Source: Blautia glucerasea (GTDB lineage: Bacteria > Bacillota > Clostridia > Lachnospirales > Lachnospiraceae). Taken from it: 24,168 bases of DNA. The stretch covers positions 1-24,168 of the forward strand of contig NZ_JAJBMO010000037.1 of assembly GCF_020537505.1 (NCBI RefSeq), read 5' to 3'. A model generated the notes under the pieces. That model saw only the letters and a list, made by a program, of their open reading frames with translations. It ran no database searches and was not told where the DNA came from. This document shows positions 9,586-16,109 of the stretch, piece by piece. The number at the start of each line of letters is the position of its first letter. Positions within the stretch are counted from its first letter, which is position 1. Made by a program: the position numbers and the translations under genes.

Positions 9586-10716
9586 TTAATAATTGCCCAG
9601 AATTTTCAAATAACTGGTCTCCGCTTCCATGCCACGCAGGGCATTTTTCACTGCGCTGTCCCGTAAATTTCCTTCGAAATCCACGAAGAAACGGTATTCC
9701 CAGGTCTTGCCAACAATGGGGCGTGACTCGATCTTAGTCATGTTCAGGCCATTATAGATCATATGGGAGAGCACGTTGTAAAGTGTTCCGCTCTCGTGGC
9801 GCGCCTCAAAGCACACGCTGATCCTGGAGCTGTTATTCTCATAAACCGGCTTTTTCGCCAGAATAATAAACCGGGTCACGTTGCTGTCATTTTTGCAGAT
9901 ATTCTCTGCCAGAACCTTCAGATTATAAAGTTCTCCTGCATCCCGGCTTGCAATCGCCGCGTGTGTCTTATCCTGCTCCTCGCTGACCTTCTTGGCTGCA
10001 GCTGCAGTATTGCTTACTGCTGCCTGCTTCCAGTTTCTATGCGTTTCCAGATATTCCTTGCACTGGGCAAGTCCCTGTGGATGGGAATAGACACAGGATA
10101 GATCGGAAAGCTCTGCTTCAGGCATACCAAGCAGTACATGCTCTACCTTCAGCACCTGTTCTCCCACAATAAACAAATTATATTCGGTAAGAAGGTCATA
10201 AATGTCCGCCACAATTCCCGCTGTGGAATTTTCAATAGGAAGAACTGCATAATCGGCTCTTCCAGCTGCTACTTCTTCCATGGCATCCCGAAACAGCTTC
10301 ACATGATAGCTTTTAATATCCTCCTGGAAATAAGCACGCATGGCACCGTAGCTGTAAGCACCTTCTACCCCCTGGAAAACAACGGTCACATTATTTCTTG
10401 GAAGCTGGTCTACCATCTGGAAATCCTCTTCCTCTTTAGGACCATACTGGGTAAGAAGCTGGTACTGGCGTTTTCTGCTGATTGCCATGATCTGCTGAAA
10501 AAGCTCCTGTGCACCAAGCTCATTGAATTCTCCATGGGCTTTTTTCCGGATTTCTTCCAGCTTGGCACATTCCCGTTCCGGATCCAGCACCTTCTTTCCA
10601 GTGCGGATCTTATACTCTGCAACTTCCTCGCAGACCTTCATTCGTTTCTCGAAAAGCTCTACCATCTGGTTGTCAATTTCGTCTATTTTCCGTCTGCATT
10701 CCTGCAAATCTGTCAT
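9586..10716 (-). CDS. pheA: Bifunctional chorismate mutase / prephenate dehydratase
   Basis: It converts chorismate to prephenate and then to phenylpyruvate, the phenylalanine branch of aromatic amino acid synthesis. The 376-residue protein has an AroQ-type chorismate mutase domain (about 1-90, with LQECRRKIDEID and the R-K pattern of the family). The prephenate dehydratase domain (about 108-287) ends in the catalytic TRF at 281-283. The C-terminal ACT domain (about 297-376) has the ESRP motif at 330-333, which in characterised enzymes belongs to the phenylalanine-binding feedback site. The start is the ATG at 10716 behind GAGAGGAAACA. A longer in-frame reading from 10809 adds 31 residues with no family similarity. 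It lies 120 nt downstream of folC on the same strand. Confidence 0.95.
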   Translation of the reverse strand: MTDLQECRRKIDEIDNQMVELFEKRMKVCEEVAEYKIRTGKKVLDPERECAKLEEIRKKAHGEFNELGAQELFQQIMAISRKRQYQLLTQYGPKEEEDFQMVDQLPRNNVTVVFQGVEGAYSYGAMRAYFQEDIKSYHVKLFRDAMEEVAAGRADYAVLPIENSTAGIVADIYDLLTEYNLFIVGEQVLKVEHVLLGMPEAELSDLSCVYSHPQGLAQCKEYLETHRNWKQAAVSNTAAAAKKVSEEQDKTHAAIASRDAGELYNLKVLAENICKNDSNVTRFIILAKKPVYENNSSRISVCFEARHESGTLYNVLSHMIYNGLNMTKIESRPIVGKTWEYRFFVDFEGNLRDSAVKNALRGMEAETSYLKILGNY

Positions 10717-10836
10717 ATTGTTTCCTCTCAAATTCCTGTATTTTATAATTCTCCCTGTACTCTGACTATGCACTGTAGCTTCAACTGTTCCATGCTCCAC
10801 TTCGCACAATATTTCCCCAGTTCAAAGTCCGGCAGC

Positions 10837-12132
10837 TCATTTTTTGCACGTTTCTTCTACTGCCCTTGTAAGCTCTCCAATAAATGAAAGAGACCCAAAC
10901 GCCAGGATCACACTATCCTTATCGTCGTCAGCATAATGAAAAGCCTTCTCAACCGCTTCCTTTATACTCTTAGTACTCTCCGCACTGGAATTATACACCC
11001 GCGCAGCCTTCGCCAGCTCTTCTGCCGGCAATGCCCGTGGATTATCCGGTGTCTCTATGGTATAAATTTTCTCTGCAAAATGCGCTGTTTTCTCAAGGAC
11101 AAGGTTATATTCTTTATCCGCAAATACGCCCATAATATAGATCAGTTTTTTCCCTTTAAAATAATGACGGATGGATTCTGCCATCTTGTCTGCGGCACCT
11201 GCGTTGTGAGCCCCATCCACAATAAAAAGGGGCTTTTTACAGATTACCGTAAATCTTCCCTTCCAGCTTGTGTGCAGAAGCCCGTCCTTTCGCTGTTCCA
11301 TGGTGGTATGCCAGCCAAGCTGATCCAGTTCTTCCAGTGCATTTAATGCCAGCACTGCATTTTCCTTCTGGTAAACGCCTGCAAGGGAAATCTCAAATAC
11401 TTCCCCTTTATAGGAAAATCTCTGTCCAAATACACTCTCTGCTTCCAGAACTGCTTCATCTGGATCAGATACCACACAGGGAACCTCAAGCCGGCTGCAC
11501 GTATCCTTGATCACCTGGGCAGCGTCTGGCTGCTGCTTCGTCGTCACCACATGGCAGCCGCTTTTAATGATCCCGGCTTTTTTCTCTGCAATTTCTCCAA
11601 GGGTATTTCCAAGAAATGACATATGATCCATACTGATAGAAACCAGTATGGCCAGTTTGGTAGTTTTTACAATGTTGGTGGCATCCAGATTGCCGCCCAT
11701 TCCAGTCTCCAGAAGGACCAGATCACAGTTTTCTTCTTTAAAATATAAAAATGCTGCAGCAGTTTCGATTTCAAAAGGGGTGGGATGATTCAGCCCGGCT
11801 TCTGTCATCCTGGCAATTGCCTGGGAAATTGTTGTCACATGCTTCGCAAATTTTTCCCGGGAAATCTTCTCCCCAGCGATCTCCAGACGTTCTCTGTAGG
11901 AATAGAGAGTTGGAGATATGTATCTGCCAACTTTATAGCCGGCTCTTGTAAGGGTCCTATATAAATACGCAATTACCGAGCCTTTTCCATTGGTTCCGGC
12001 AACATGCACATAGGAAAGCGCATCCTGTGGATTTCCAAGGCGCGCCAGCATTTCACGCATATTATCCAGTCCCAATACGGAACCATATTTCGTTGAATCG
12101 TCGATGTAGGCCCGACACTCCTGATAGTCCAT
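10837..12132 (-). CDS. folC: Folylpolyglutamate synthase / dihydrofolate synthase
   Basis: FolC adds glutamate to dihydropteroate and/or tetrahydrofolate in an ATP-dependent Mur-ligase-type reaction, retaining folates in the cell. The 431 residues match the family length. The nucleotide loop GTNGKGS is at 46-52. The central domain has DHMSFLGNTLGEIAEKKAGI and the C-terminal domain has the DGAHN motif. The ATG at 12132 follows GAGGAG with an eight-base spacing. The upstream region carries the 72-bp tandem repeat, so its promoter is hidden in or beyond that array. pheA follows 120 nt downstream, close enough for read-through but with no overlap. Whether both dihydrofolate synthase and polyglutamate activities are present cannot be read from sequence. 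Confidence 0.95.
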   Translation of the reverse strand: MDYQECRAYIDDSTKYGSVLGLDNMREMLARLGNPQDALSYVHVAGTNGKGSVIAYLYRTLTRAGYKVGRYISPTLYSYRERLEIAGEKISREKFAKHVTTISQAIARMTEAGLNHPTPFEIETAAAFLYFKEENCDLVLLETGMGGNLDATNIVKTTKLAILVSISMDHMSFLGNTLGEIAEKKAGIIKSGCHVVTTKQQPDAAQVIKDTCSRLEVPCVVSDPDEAVLEAESVFGQRFSYKGEVFEISLAGVYQKENAVLALNALEELDQLGWHTTMEQRKDGLLHTSWKGRFTVICKKPLFIVDGAHNAGAADKMAESIRHYFKGKKLIYIMGVFADKEYNLVLEKTAHFAEKIYTIETPDNPRALPAEELAKAARVYNSSAESTKSIKEAVEKAFHYADDDKDSVILAFGSLSFIGELTRAVEETCKK

Positions 12133-12160
12133 AATAAAAACTCCTCATTTATTAATATTC

Positions 12161-12326
12161 GCAATGCTACGCCTTGCATATTTTGGCGGGAACCGCAAAC
12201 TCCGCTTTGCTACGTTTGCGTATCGGAAATACGCAATGCTACGCCTTGCATATTTTGGCGGGAACCGCAAACTCCGCTTTGCTACGTTTGCGTATCGGAA
12301 ATACGCAATGCTACGCCTTGCATATT
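12161..12326. repeat. 72-bp tandem hairpin repeat, two full units plus a partial third
   Basis: Units start at 12161, 12233 and 12305; the first two are identical over 72 bp and the third keeps about 22 bp. Each unit carries several short inverted repeats: GCAA/TTGC with extended flanks, GCGGgaaCCGC, and CGCAAAC/GTTTGCG. The array fills most of the 307-base gap 12133-12439 between divergent folC and the membrane-protein gene. The rest of that gap (12327-12439) is AT-rich leader with no clear promoter. Because 72 is divisible by three, one plus frame stays open across the array, but it is composed only of the repeat and is not taken as a gene. Confidence 0.9.
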
Positions 12327-12439
12327 TCCTCCATTATACCCTTGTAGAATAAAATAAGCAAGAATGGGAATGTTATTTTTAACTATCGAATTGGCATGAA
12401 CGGAATAAAATATAGTTCTTATACGAGGAGGCTGAACAT

Positions 12440-12829
12440 ATGAAAAAACACCCATTTCTCTTCTGCGGTTTTACGGGCTGGTGCCTGGAAATTCTTTGGA
12501 CGGGGCTCCATTCCCTGCTTCGGGGAGATGCAGCCATGAAGGGCACCACCTCCCTTCTTATGTTCCCCATTTATGGCTGCGCAGCCTTGATCCTGCCTGC
12601 ATACAAAAGGCTGAAAAGCCTTCCCATACTCCTGCGTGGCTTCCTCTACACCGCCGGATTTTACCTTGGGGAATTTACCAGCGGTTCTGTTTTACAGGCT
12701 TTTCACATGTGCCCCTGGGACTATTCCGGAGCGCCCCATCAATATAAAGGGATCATCCGTCTGGACTATCTTCCGGTCTGGTTTCTCACCGGATTGTTTT
12801 TCGAAAAAATACTTACAAAATCTTCTTGA
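12440..12829 (+). CDS. Small polytopic membrane protein, CmpB-like putative ABC-transporter family
   Basis: A 129-residue hydrophobic protein with about four predicted membrane segments: residues about 6-22, 38-55, 63-85 and 108-122. The start region FCGFTGWCLEILWTG and the segment LLMFPIYGCAALI resemble the short putative ABC-transporter type IV / CmpB family (PF06541) common in Clostridia. That assignment is from memory of the family, and no transport function is demonstrated. The ATG at 12440 follows GAGGAGG with an eight-base spacing. No ATPase partner is adjacent. The gene ends inside the -35 element of the pyrB promoter. Upstream lies the 72-bp repeat array, and no convincing promoter is visible. 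Confidence 0.75.
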   Translation: MKKHPFLFCGFTGWCLEILWTGLHSLLRGDAAMKGTTSLLMFPIYGCAALILPAYKRLKSLPILLRGFLYTAGFYLGEFTSGSVLQAFHMCPWDYSGAPHQYKGIIRLDYLPVWFLTGLFFEKILTKSS

Positions 12830-12854
12830 AAAATCATTCCAAGTAGTATATGAT
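12826..12854 (+). promoter_or_regulatory. Sigma-A-type promoter of pyrBI
   Basis: TTGAAA (12826-12831) and TATGAT (12849-12854) are spaced by 17 bases. The -35 overlaps the stop codon of the upstream membrane-protein gene. The start point would be near 12861, leaving a leader of about 45 nt before pyrB, too short for a PyrR-type antiterminator/terminator pair, and no such structure is seen. Confidence 0.65.
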
Positions 12855-12905
12855 AGGTCGAAGAGATTTTGAACCAAAAAAACACACTCATAATGGAGGT
12901 ATATC

Positions 12906-13829
12906 ATGAGACACTTAATGAGTCCGCTGGATCTTAGTGTTCCGGAGCTTGAGAAGCTTCTGGATCTTGCCAGCGATATTGAGAAAAACCCCAAAAAATA
13001 CGCACATACCTGTGACGACAAACGGCTTGCCACACTTTTCTATGAGCCAAGTACCCGTACCCGTCTCAGTTTTGAAGCTGCTATGATGAACCTTGGCGGT
13101 AAGGTTCTTGGTTTCTCATCTGCAGATTCCAGTTCCGCAGCGAAAGGGGAAACCGTTGCCGATACCATTCGTGTTGTTTCCTGCTATGCAGACATCTGTG
13201 CTATGCGTCATCCGAAAGAAGGTGCTCCGCTGGTAGCTTCTATGGTTTCTAATATTCCTGTTATCAATGCCGGCGATGGCGGTCATCAGCATCCTACCCA
13301 GACACTTACAGACTTACTCACCATCCGCTCCTTAAAGGGTCGTCTTGATAACATTACAATCGGTCTGTGCGGAGATCTGAAATTCGGACGTACCGTTCAT
13401 TCCCTGATTGAGGCACTGGTTCGCTACAACAATGTAAAATTCGTACTGATTTCTCCGGAAGAGCTTCGTATTCCAAGCTATATCCGTGAGGATGTGCTGA
13501 AGAAGAACAACATTGAGTTCTTAGAAGTAGAACGTCTGGAGGATGCAATTCCGGAGCTTGACATTCTTTACATGACACGTGTTCAGAAGGAGCGTTTCTT
13601 CAATGAGGAAGATTATGTTCGTATGAAGGATTTCTACATACTGGACAAGCAGAAGCTTTCCCTTGCAAAGGATGACATGTACATTCTTCATCCGCTTCCT
13701 CGTGTTAACGAAATTTCTGTTGAAGTGGACAGCGATCCGAGAGCTGCATACTTTAAACAGGCCCAGTACGGTGTATATGTCCGTATGGCCCTGATTCTTA
13801 CATTATTGGAGGTGGAACTGCCATGTTAA
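12906..13829 (+). CDS. pyrB: Aspartate carbamoyltransferase catalytic subunit
   Basis: PyrB condenses carbamoyl phosphate and aspartate to N-carbamoyl-aspartate, the committed step of pyrimidine synthesis. The 307-residue protein has the carbamoyl-phosphate loop STRTR at 49-53, the mobile loop with SSSAAKGE (75-82), the HPTQ segment (129-132) and HPLPR (262-266) of the aspartate-binding domain. All expected active-site motifs are present. The ATG at 12906 lies six bases behind GGAGG. The reading frame overlaps pyrI by 7 nt, so the catalytic and regulatory chains are translationally coupled, which fits assembly of a class B dodecameric enzyme. Regulation by a leader is not evident. Confidence 0.98.
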   Translation: MRHLMSPLDLSVPELEKLLDLASDIEKNPKKYAHTCDDKRLATLFYEPSTRTRLSFEAAMMNLGGKVLGFSSADSSSAAKGETVADTIRVVSCYADICAMRHPKEGAPLVASMVSNIPVINAGDGGHQHPTQTLTDLLTIRSLKGRLDNITIGLCGDLKFGRTVHSLIEALVRYNNVKFVLISPEELRIPSYIREDVLKKNNIEFLEVERLEDAIPELDILYMTRVQKERFFNEEDYVRMKDFYILDKQKLSLAKDDMYILHPLPRVNEISVEVDSDPRAAYFKQAQYGVYVRMALILTLLEVELPC

Positions 13830-14260
13830 ATGTTGGAGCACTTCGTGAAGGTTTCGTATTAGACCATATCAAAGCCGGCAAGGCTATGACTATTTATCAT
13901 GACCTGAAGCTTGACAAGCTTGATTGTACTGTTGCGATCATCAAGAACGCAAAGAGCAATAAGATGGGCAAAAAAGACATCATCAAGGTTGAGTGCCCGA
14001 TTGAAGATCTGGATCTGGATATCCTTGGTTTCATTGATCACAATATCACCGTAAATATTATTAAGGATGAGAAGATCGTTGAGAAAAAAGACCTTCGTCT
14101 TCCGAAGCAGGTTGTAAACGTGATCAGATGTAAGAATCCCCGCTGTATCACTTCTATCGAGCAGGGACTGGATCAGGTGTTTGTTCTGGCTGATGAGGAG
14201 AATGAGGTTTACAGATGTAAATATTGTGAGGAGAAATACTCCGGTCACAGAAATAAATAA
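13823..14260 (+). CDS. pyrI: Aspartate carbamoyltransferase regulatory subunit
   Basis: PyrI binds nucleotide effectors through its N-terminal domain and docks to PyrB through a C-terminal zinc domain. The 145-residue protein has the four zinc ligands C103, C108, C132 and C135 in the CxxxxC and CxxC pattern of the family. Its start ATG lies inside the last codons of pyrB, with GGAGG about eight bases upstream. N-terminal residues K/D around 50-60 resemble the effector site, but the effector (CTP, ATP or UTP) cannot be predicted. The gene is followed within about 50 nt by a strong terminator, closing the pyrBI operon. Confidence 0.97.
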   Translation: MLNVGALREGFVLDHIKAGKAMTIYHDLKLDKLDCTVAIIKNAKSNKMGKKDIIKVECPIEDLDLDILGFIDHNITVNIIKDEKIVEKKDLRLPKQVVNVIRCKNPRCITSIEQGLDQVFVLADEENEVYRCKYCEEKYSGHRNK

Positions 14261-14307
14261 GTTTTCTCTGTAAATCATTGTTTTTATAACAATATTGATA
14301 TTTTATT

Positions 14308-14338
14308 GTGGAAGCTGAATACAGCTTCCACTTTTTTT
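14308..14338 (+). terminator. Terminator of pyrBI
   Basis: A perfect 10-bp stem (GTGGAAGCTG with CAGCTTCCAC) closes a four-base AATA loop and is followed by seven T. It is 47 nt past the pyrI stop. Confidence 0.93.
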
Positions 14339-14393
14339 GCCTTAGAGCGTGTTTGAGAGTGGAAAAAGACCTTTGGGCCCTGGTATCGGAGCG

Positions 14394-14441
14394 TTTTTAT
14401 GTAATAGGAACATTACGGAGCAATTTCCTATTACATAAAAA
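14394..14441. terminator. Symmetric 17-bp inverted repeat, possible bidirectional terminator
   Basis: The arms 14394-14410 and 14425-14441 are perfect reverse complements with a 14-base loop. Each outer edge is a run of five T or A, so either strand gives a stem ending in U residues. It sits between the pyrI terminator and the rnpB terminator and overlaps the latter by five bases. It may back up both convergent units. The flanking sequence 14343-14393 is unexplained. Confidence 0.6.
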
Positions 14442-14479
14442 ACCTGGGAAAATCCAGCAGTGCTGAACCTTCTCAGGTT
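14437..14479 (-). terminator. Terminator of rnpB
   Basis: On the minus strand an imperfect hairpin with outer stem AACCTG/CAGGTT (14474-14479 with 14441-14446) and inner pairs GAA/TTC and CAGC/GCTG ends in a run of U (14437-14442). It begins about 40 nt past the RNase P RNA 3' helix. Confidence 0.75.
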
Positions 14480-14515
14480 AAATATCACATTGTATCATAC
14501 AATCCGATTCTTAAA

Positions 14516-14873
14516 TACGCAAGCAGACCGATAAGCCGGGTTATGTCGTTGAGTGATCATCTGTCTAGGCCTTCCGTTGCCGAAAGGCTCAAGCGACCTA
14601 CCTGAAAGCACGACGGGCCGCCGTATCGCTTTCTGCTCGGTCTTGCTTCGAATGGAGTTTACATGTGCCCGGCCTGTTACCAGGACGGCGGTAGTCTCTT
14701 ACACTGCCTTTCCACCCTTACCATGGCAAGCCATGGCGGTTTATTTCTGTTGCACTGGTCTGGGAGTTGCCTCCACCGGACGTTATCCGGCATCCTGCCC
14801 TGTGAAGCCCGGACTTTCCTCGTCTGAACCCTTTCGTCTGTCCAGCCGCGATCACCTGGCCTGCTTGCGCAAG
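14516..14873 (-). ncRNA. rnpB: RNase P RNA component, bacterial class A-like
   Basis: This is the catalytic RNA that removes 5' leaders from tRNA precursors. Recognised landmarks on the minus strand are the conserved GAGGAAAGTCCGGGC near the 5' end, CTCCATTCGAAGCAAGACC in the middle, and a 3' segment with GGTCTGCTTGCG. P1 forms between CGCAAGCAG near the 5' end and CTGCTTGCG near the 3' end. The length of about 358 nt fits. Ends are approximate: the 5' end is placed seven bases after the -10 element and the 3' end just past P1. A terminator follows. The overall order of helices looks like the ancestral (A) class, not the Bacillus B class; that subclass call is by eye. Confidence 0.95.
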
Positions 14874-14877
14874 TGCT

Positions 14878-14906
14878 ATTTTAACATTATTGTGGTAAGA
14901 TGTAAA
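14878..14906 (-). promoter_or_regulatory. Sigma-A-type promoter of rnpB
   Basis: On the minus strand TTTACA (14901-14906), 17 bases, TAAAAT (14878-14883). The predicted start about seven bases downstream falls at the 5' strand of the RNase P P1 helix, which supports both calls. Confidence 0.8.
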
Positions 14907-14946
14907 GCACTATTTCTCATTTCTCCCTGTCGTAGGACCTGTTAAG

Positions 14947-14973
14947 GTTACGGTAAACGGAGTAAACAGTAAC
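14947..14973. repeat. Isolated 27-nt hairpin end module related to the two MITE-like elements
   Basis: The 27-base segment starts GTTAC, ends ACAGTAAC and has CGGAG at its centre. It has the same length, ends and centre as the terminal module of the element at 15912-16079 (16053-16079) and of the one at 22565-22707. It lies between the rnpB promoter and the pilin stop codon. It may be a solo end or deletion remnant. The flanks show only an imperfect direct repeat (CCTGTTAA and CCTGTAAA), so independent insertion is not proven. Confidence 0.6.
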
Positions 14974-14984
14974 CCTGTAAATAA

Positions 14985-15893
14985 TCACTTGAGTAAATCT
15001 TTATACTCTTTCTTTTCAAGTTCCTTCTCATATGCAGCATAGGCTTCTGACAGAGAGCTATACGCTTTACCGTCCCCGGCCTTAATAACCCCTTCATACC
15101 CCCATTTATTATAAAGGTGATTGGAAATTGCCACATATGTTACATCTCCTTTCTTTCTCTCGGCCGTTTGAGATTTCGAGACGTAATATTTTCCATCTCC
15201 TCTTTGAATCAATATTGGTATTGTCTTACCAGCTCCCACCTGATTAGTATCAAATGAAGTCCAAAACAAATATCTTTCAGATGCTTTGTCTGAATTTCCA
15301 TTTCCAAGAAACGCCCATGTACCATTCTTCAGCAGACTTTGTTCGCCCAATACTTTTTCAATTTTCGGGACAAAAGTTGAAAAACTCGCTTTCGAATCAA
15401 TTTCAAAATTACTGTTTGAACTTATCTTCGCATCACTCAGACAGCCACTGTTTTCCAGAGTTTTAAAGAAATTCTCACTCATGTCATAGCTATTTGGCGC
15501 AGAAGTCCCATTCCCGCTCCACACAAATTTGGTTCCCTTTTCCTGGGTAAACGAAATCTTACATTGTCCACCTGCTCCTGGCTTTCCAATCCAATTCGCC
15601 GTATCGCTTTCCTTTACCGAATGGCTGATTCCTCCAATTGTAATTATATCCGCCGACTGCCAGTCATTCTGTTTCTGTTTCAAATCGACAGTAACCACTT
15701 TATCGTAGTTTCCCATGTTTGCCTCAGTCAGCACTTCTGCATAAGCAGCGCGTACATTTGCAAGGTCTGCTGCTTCCCTGCTTTTTTCCAACTGGTTTCC
15801 GAAAACAGGTATTGCAACAGCCACCAGTACCGCAATAATTGCAACCACAATCAAAAGCTCAGCCAATGTAAAGCCTTCGCGACTTTTTTTCAT
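14985..15893 (-). CDS. Type IV pilin-like (prepilin / pseudopilin) protein, orphan
   Basis: A 302-residue protein with a classic class III prepilin signal: short charged leader MKKSREG, then FTLAELL with glutamate at mature position 5, and a hydrophobic helix to about residue 30. The rest is a soluble head with few cysteines (C110, C151). The C-terminal part is rich in Lys, Tyr and Gly and ends in a charged helix. Such proteins are cleaved by prepilin peptidase and assembled into type IV pili or type II secretion-like filaments. No pilB, pilC or peptidase gene is nearby, so assembly would need machinery encoded elsewhere. The ATG at 15893 follows GAGGAG. The ribosome site lies within one copy of the 8-bp direct repeat flanking the neighbouring mobile element. 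I do not recognise the head domain. Confidence 0.85.
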   Translation of the reverse strand: MKKSREGFTLAELLIVVAIIAVLVAVAIPVFGNQLEKSREAADLANVRAAYAEVLTEANMGNYDKVVTVDLKQKQNDWQSADIITIGGISHSVKESDTANWIGKPGAGGQCKISFTQEKGTKFVWSGNGTSAPNSYDMSENFFKTLENSGCLSDAKISSNSNFEIDSKASFSTFVPKIEKVLGEQSLLKNGTWAFLGNGNSDKASERYLFWTSFDTNQVGAGKTIPILIQRGDGKYYVSKSQTAERKKGDVTYVAISNHLYNKWGYEGVIKAGDGKAYSSLSEAYAAYEKELEKKEYKDLLK

Positions 15894-15911
15894 ATAAAAT
15901 ACTCCTCAATT

Positions 15912-16079
15912 ATTACTGTTCACTGGTGACATTCCGCGAGGTGTTTTTTGTGAACGTAGTTCACAGAAAACCCGAGAATTAAGTTTGCGCAGCAAACGTT
16001 ACTTCTTGTGCTTGTCACAAGAAGGTTCGTTTTTCTGTGCATCGCGGAGCGCGTTTCTGTGAACGGAGTGAACAGTAAC
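15912..16079 (+). mobile_element. MITE-like hairpin-rich element, copy A
   Basis: This 168-bp element has ends ATTACTGTTCACT and AGTGAACAGTAAC, which are inverted repeats over at least 12 bases. It is flanked by the 8-bp direct repeat CCTCAATT (15904-15911 and 16080-16087). Internally it is a string of small hairpins: GTGAACgtaGTTCAC, GTTTGCgcaGCAAAC and a 9-bp stem CTTCTTGTG/CACAAGAAG (16002-16024). It contains no ORF. A second copy in the opposite orientation lies at 22565-22707. The two share the block from ATTCCGCGAGGTG to AACCCGAGAAT with few differences and the TTTCTGTGCATCGCG block; the internal hairpins between these differ. Confidence 0.8.
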
Positions 16080-16109
16080 CCTCAATTTCTTACAAGCACA
16101 TCTGTATCA

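Noticed and set aside
9582..9596. 15-base palindrome at the pheA stop as a terminator
   Set aside because: It is AT-rich and not followed by a U-run.
12161..12326. CRISPR array
   Set aside because: The repeats are directly tandem without unique spacers.
12164..12352. A 62-residue open frame made of 24-residue repeats
   Set aside because: It exists only because the 72-bp repeat is a multiple of three; there is no ribosome site and the DNA structure is hairpins.
12855..12905. Possible PyrR attenuator before pyrB
   Set aside because: The leader is only about 45 nt and holds no antiterminator/terminator pair.
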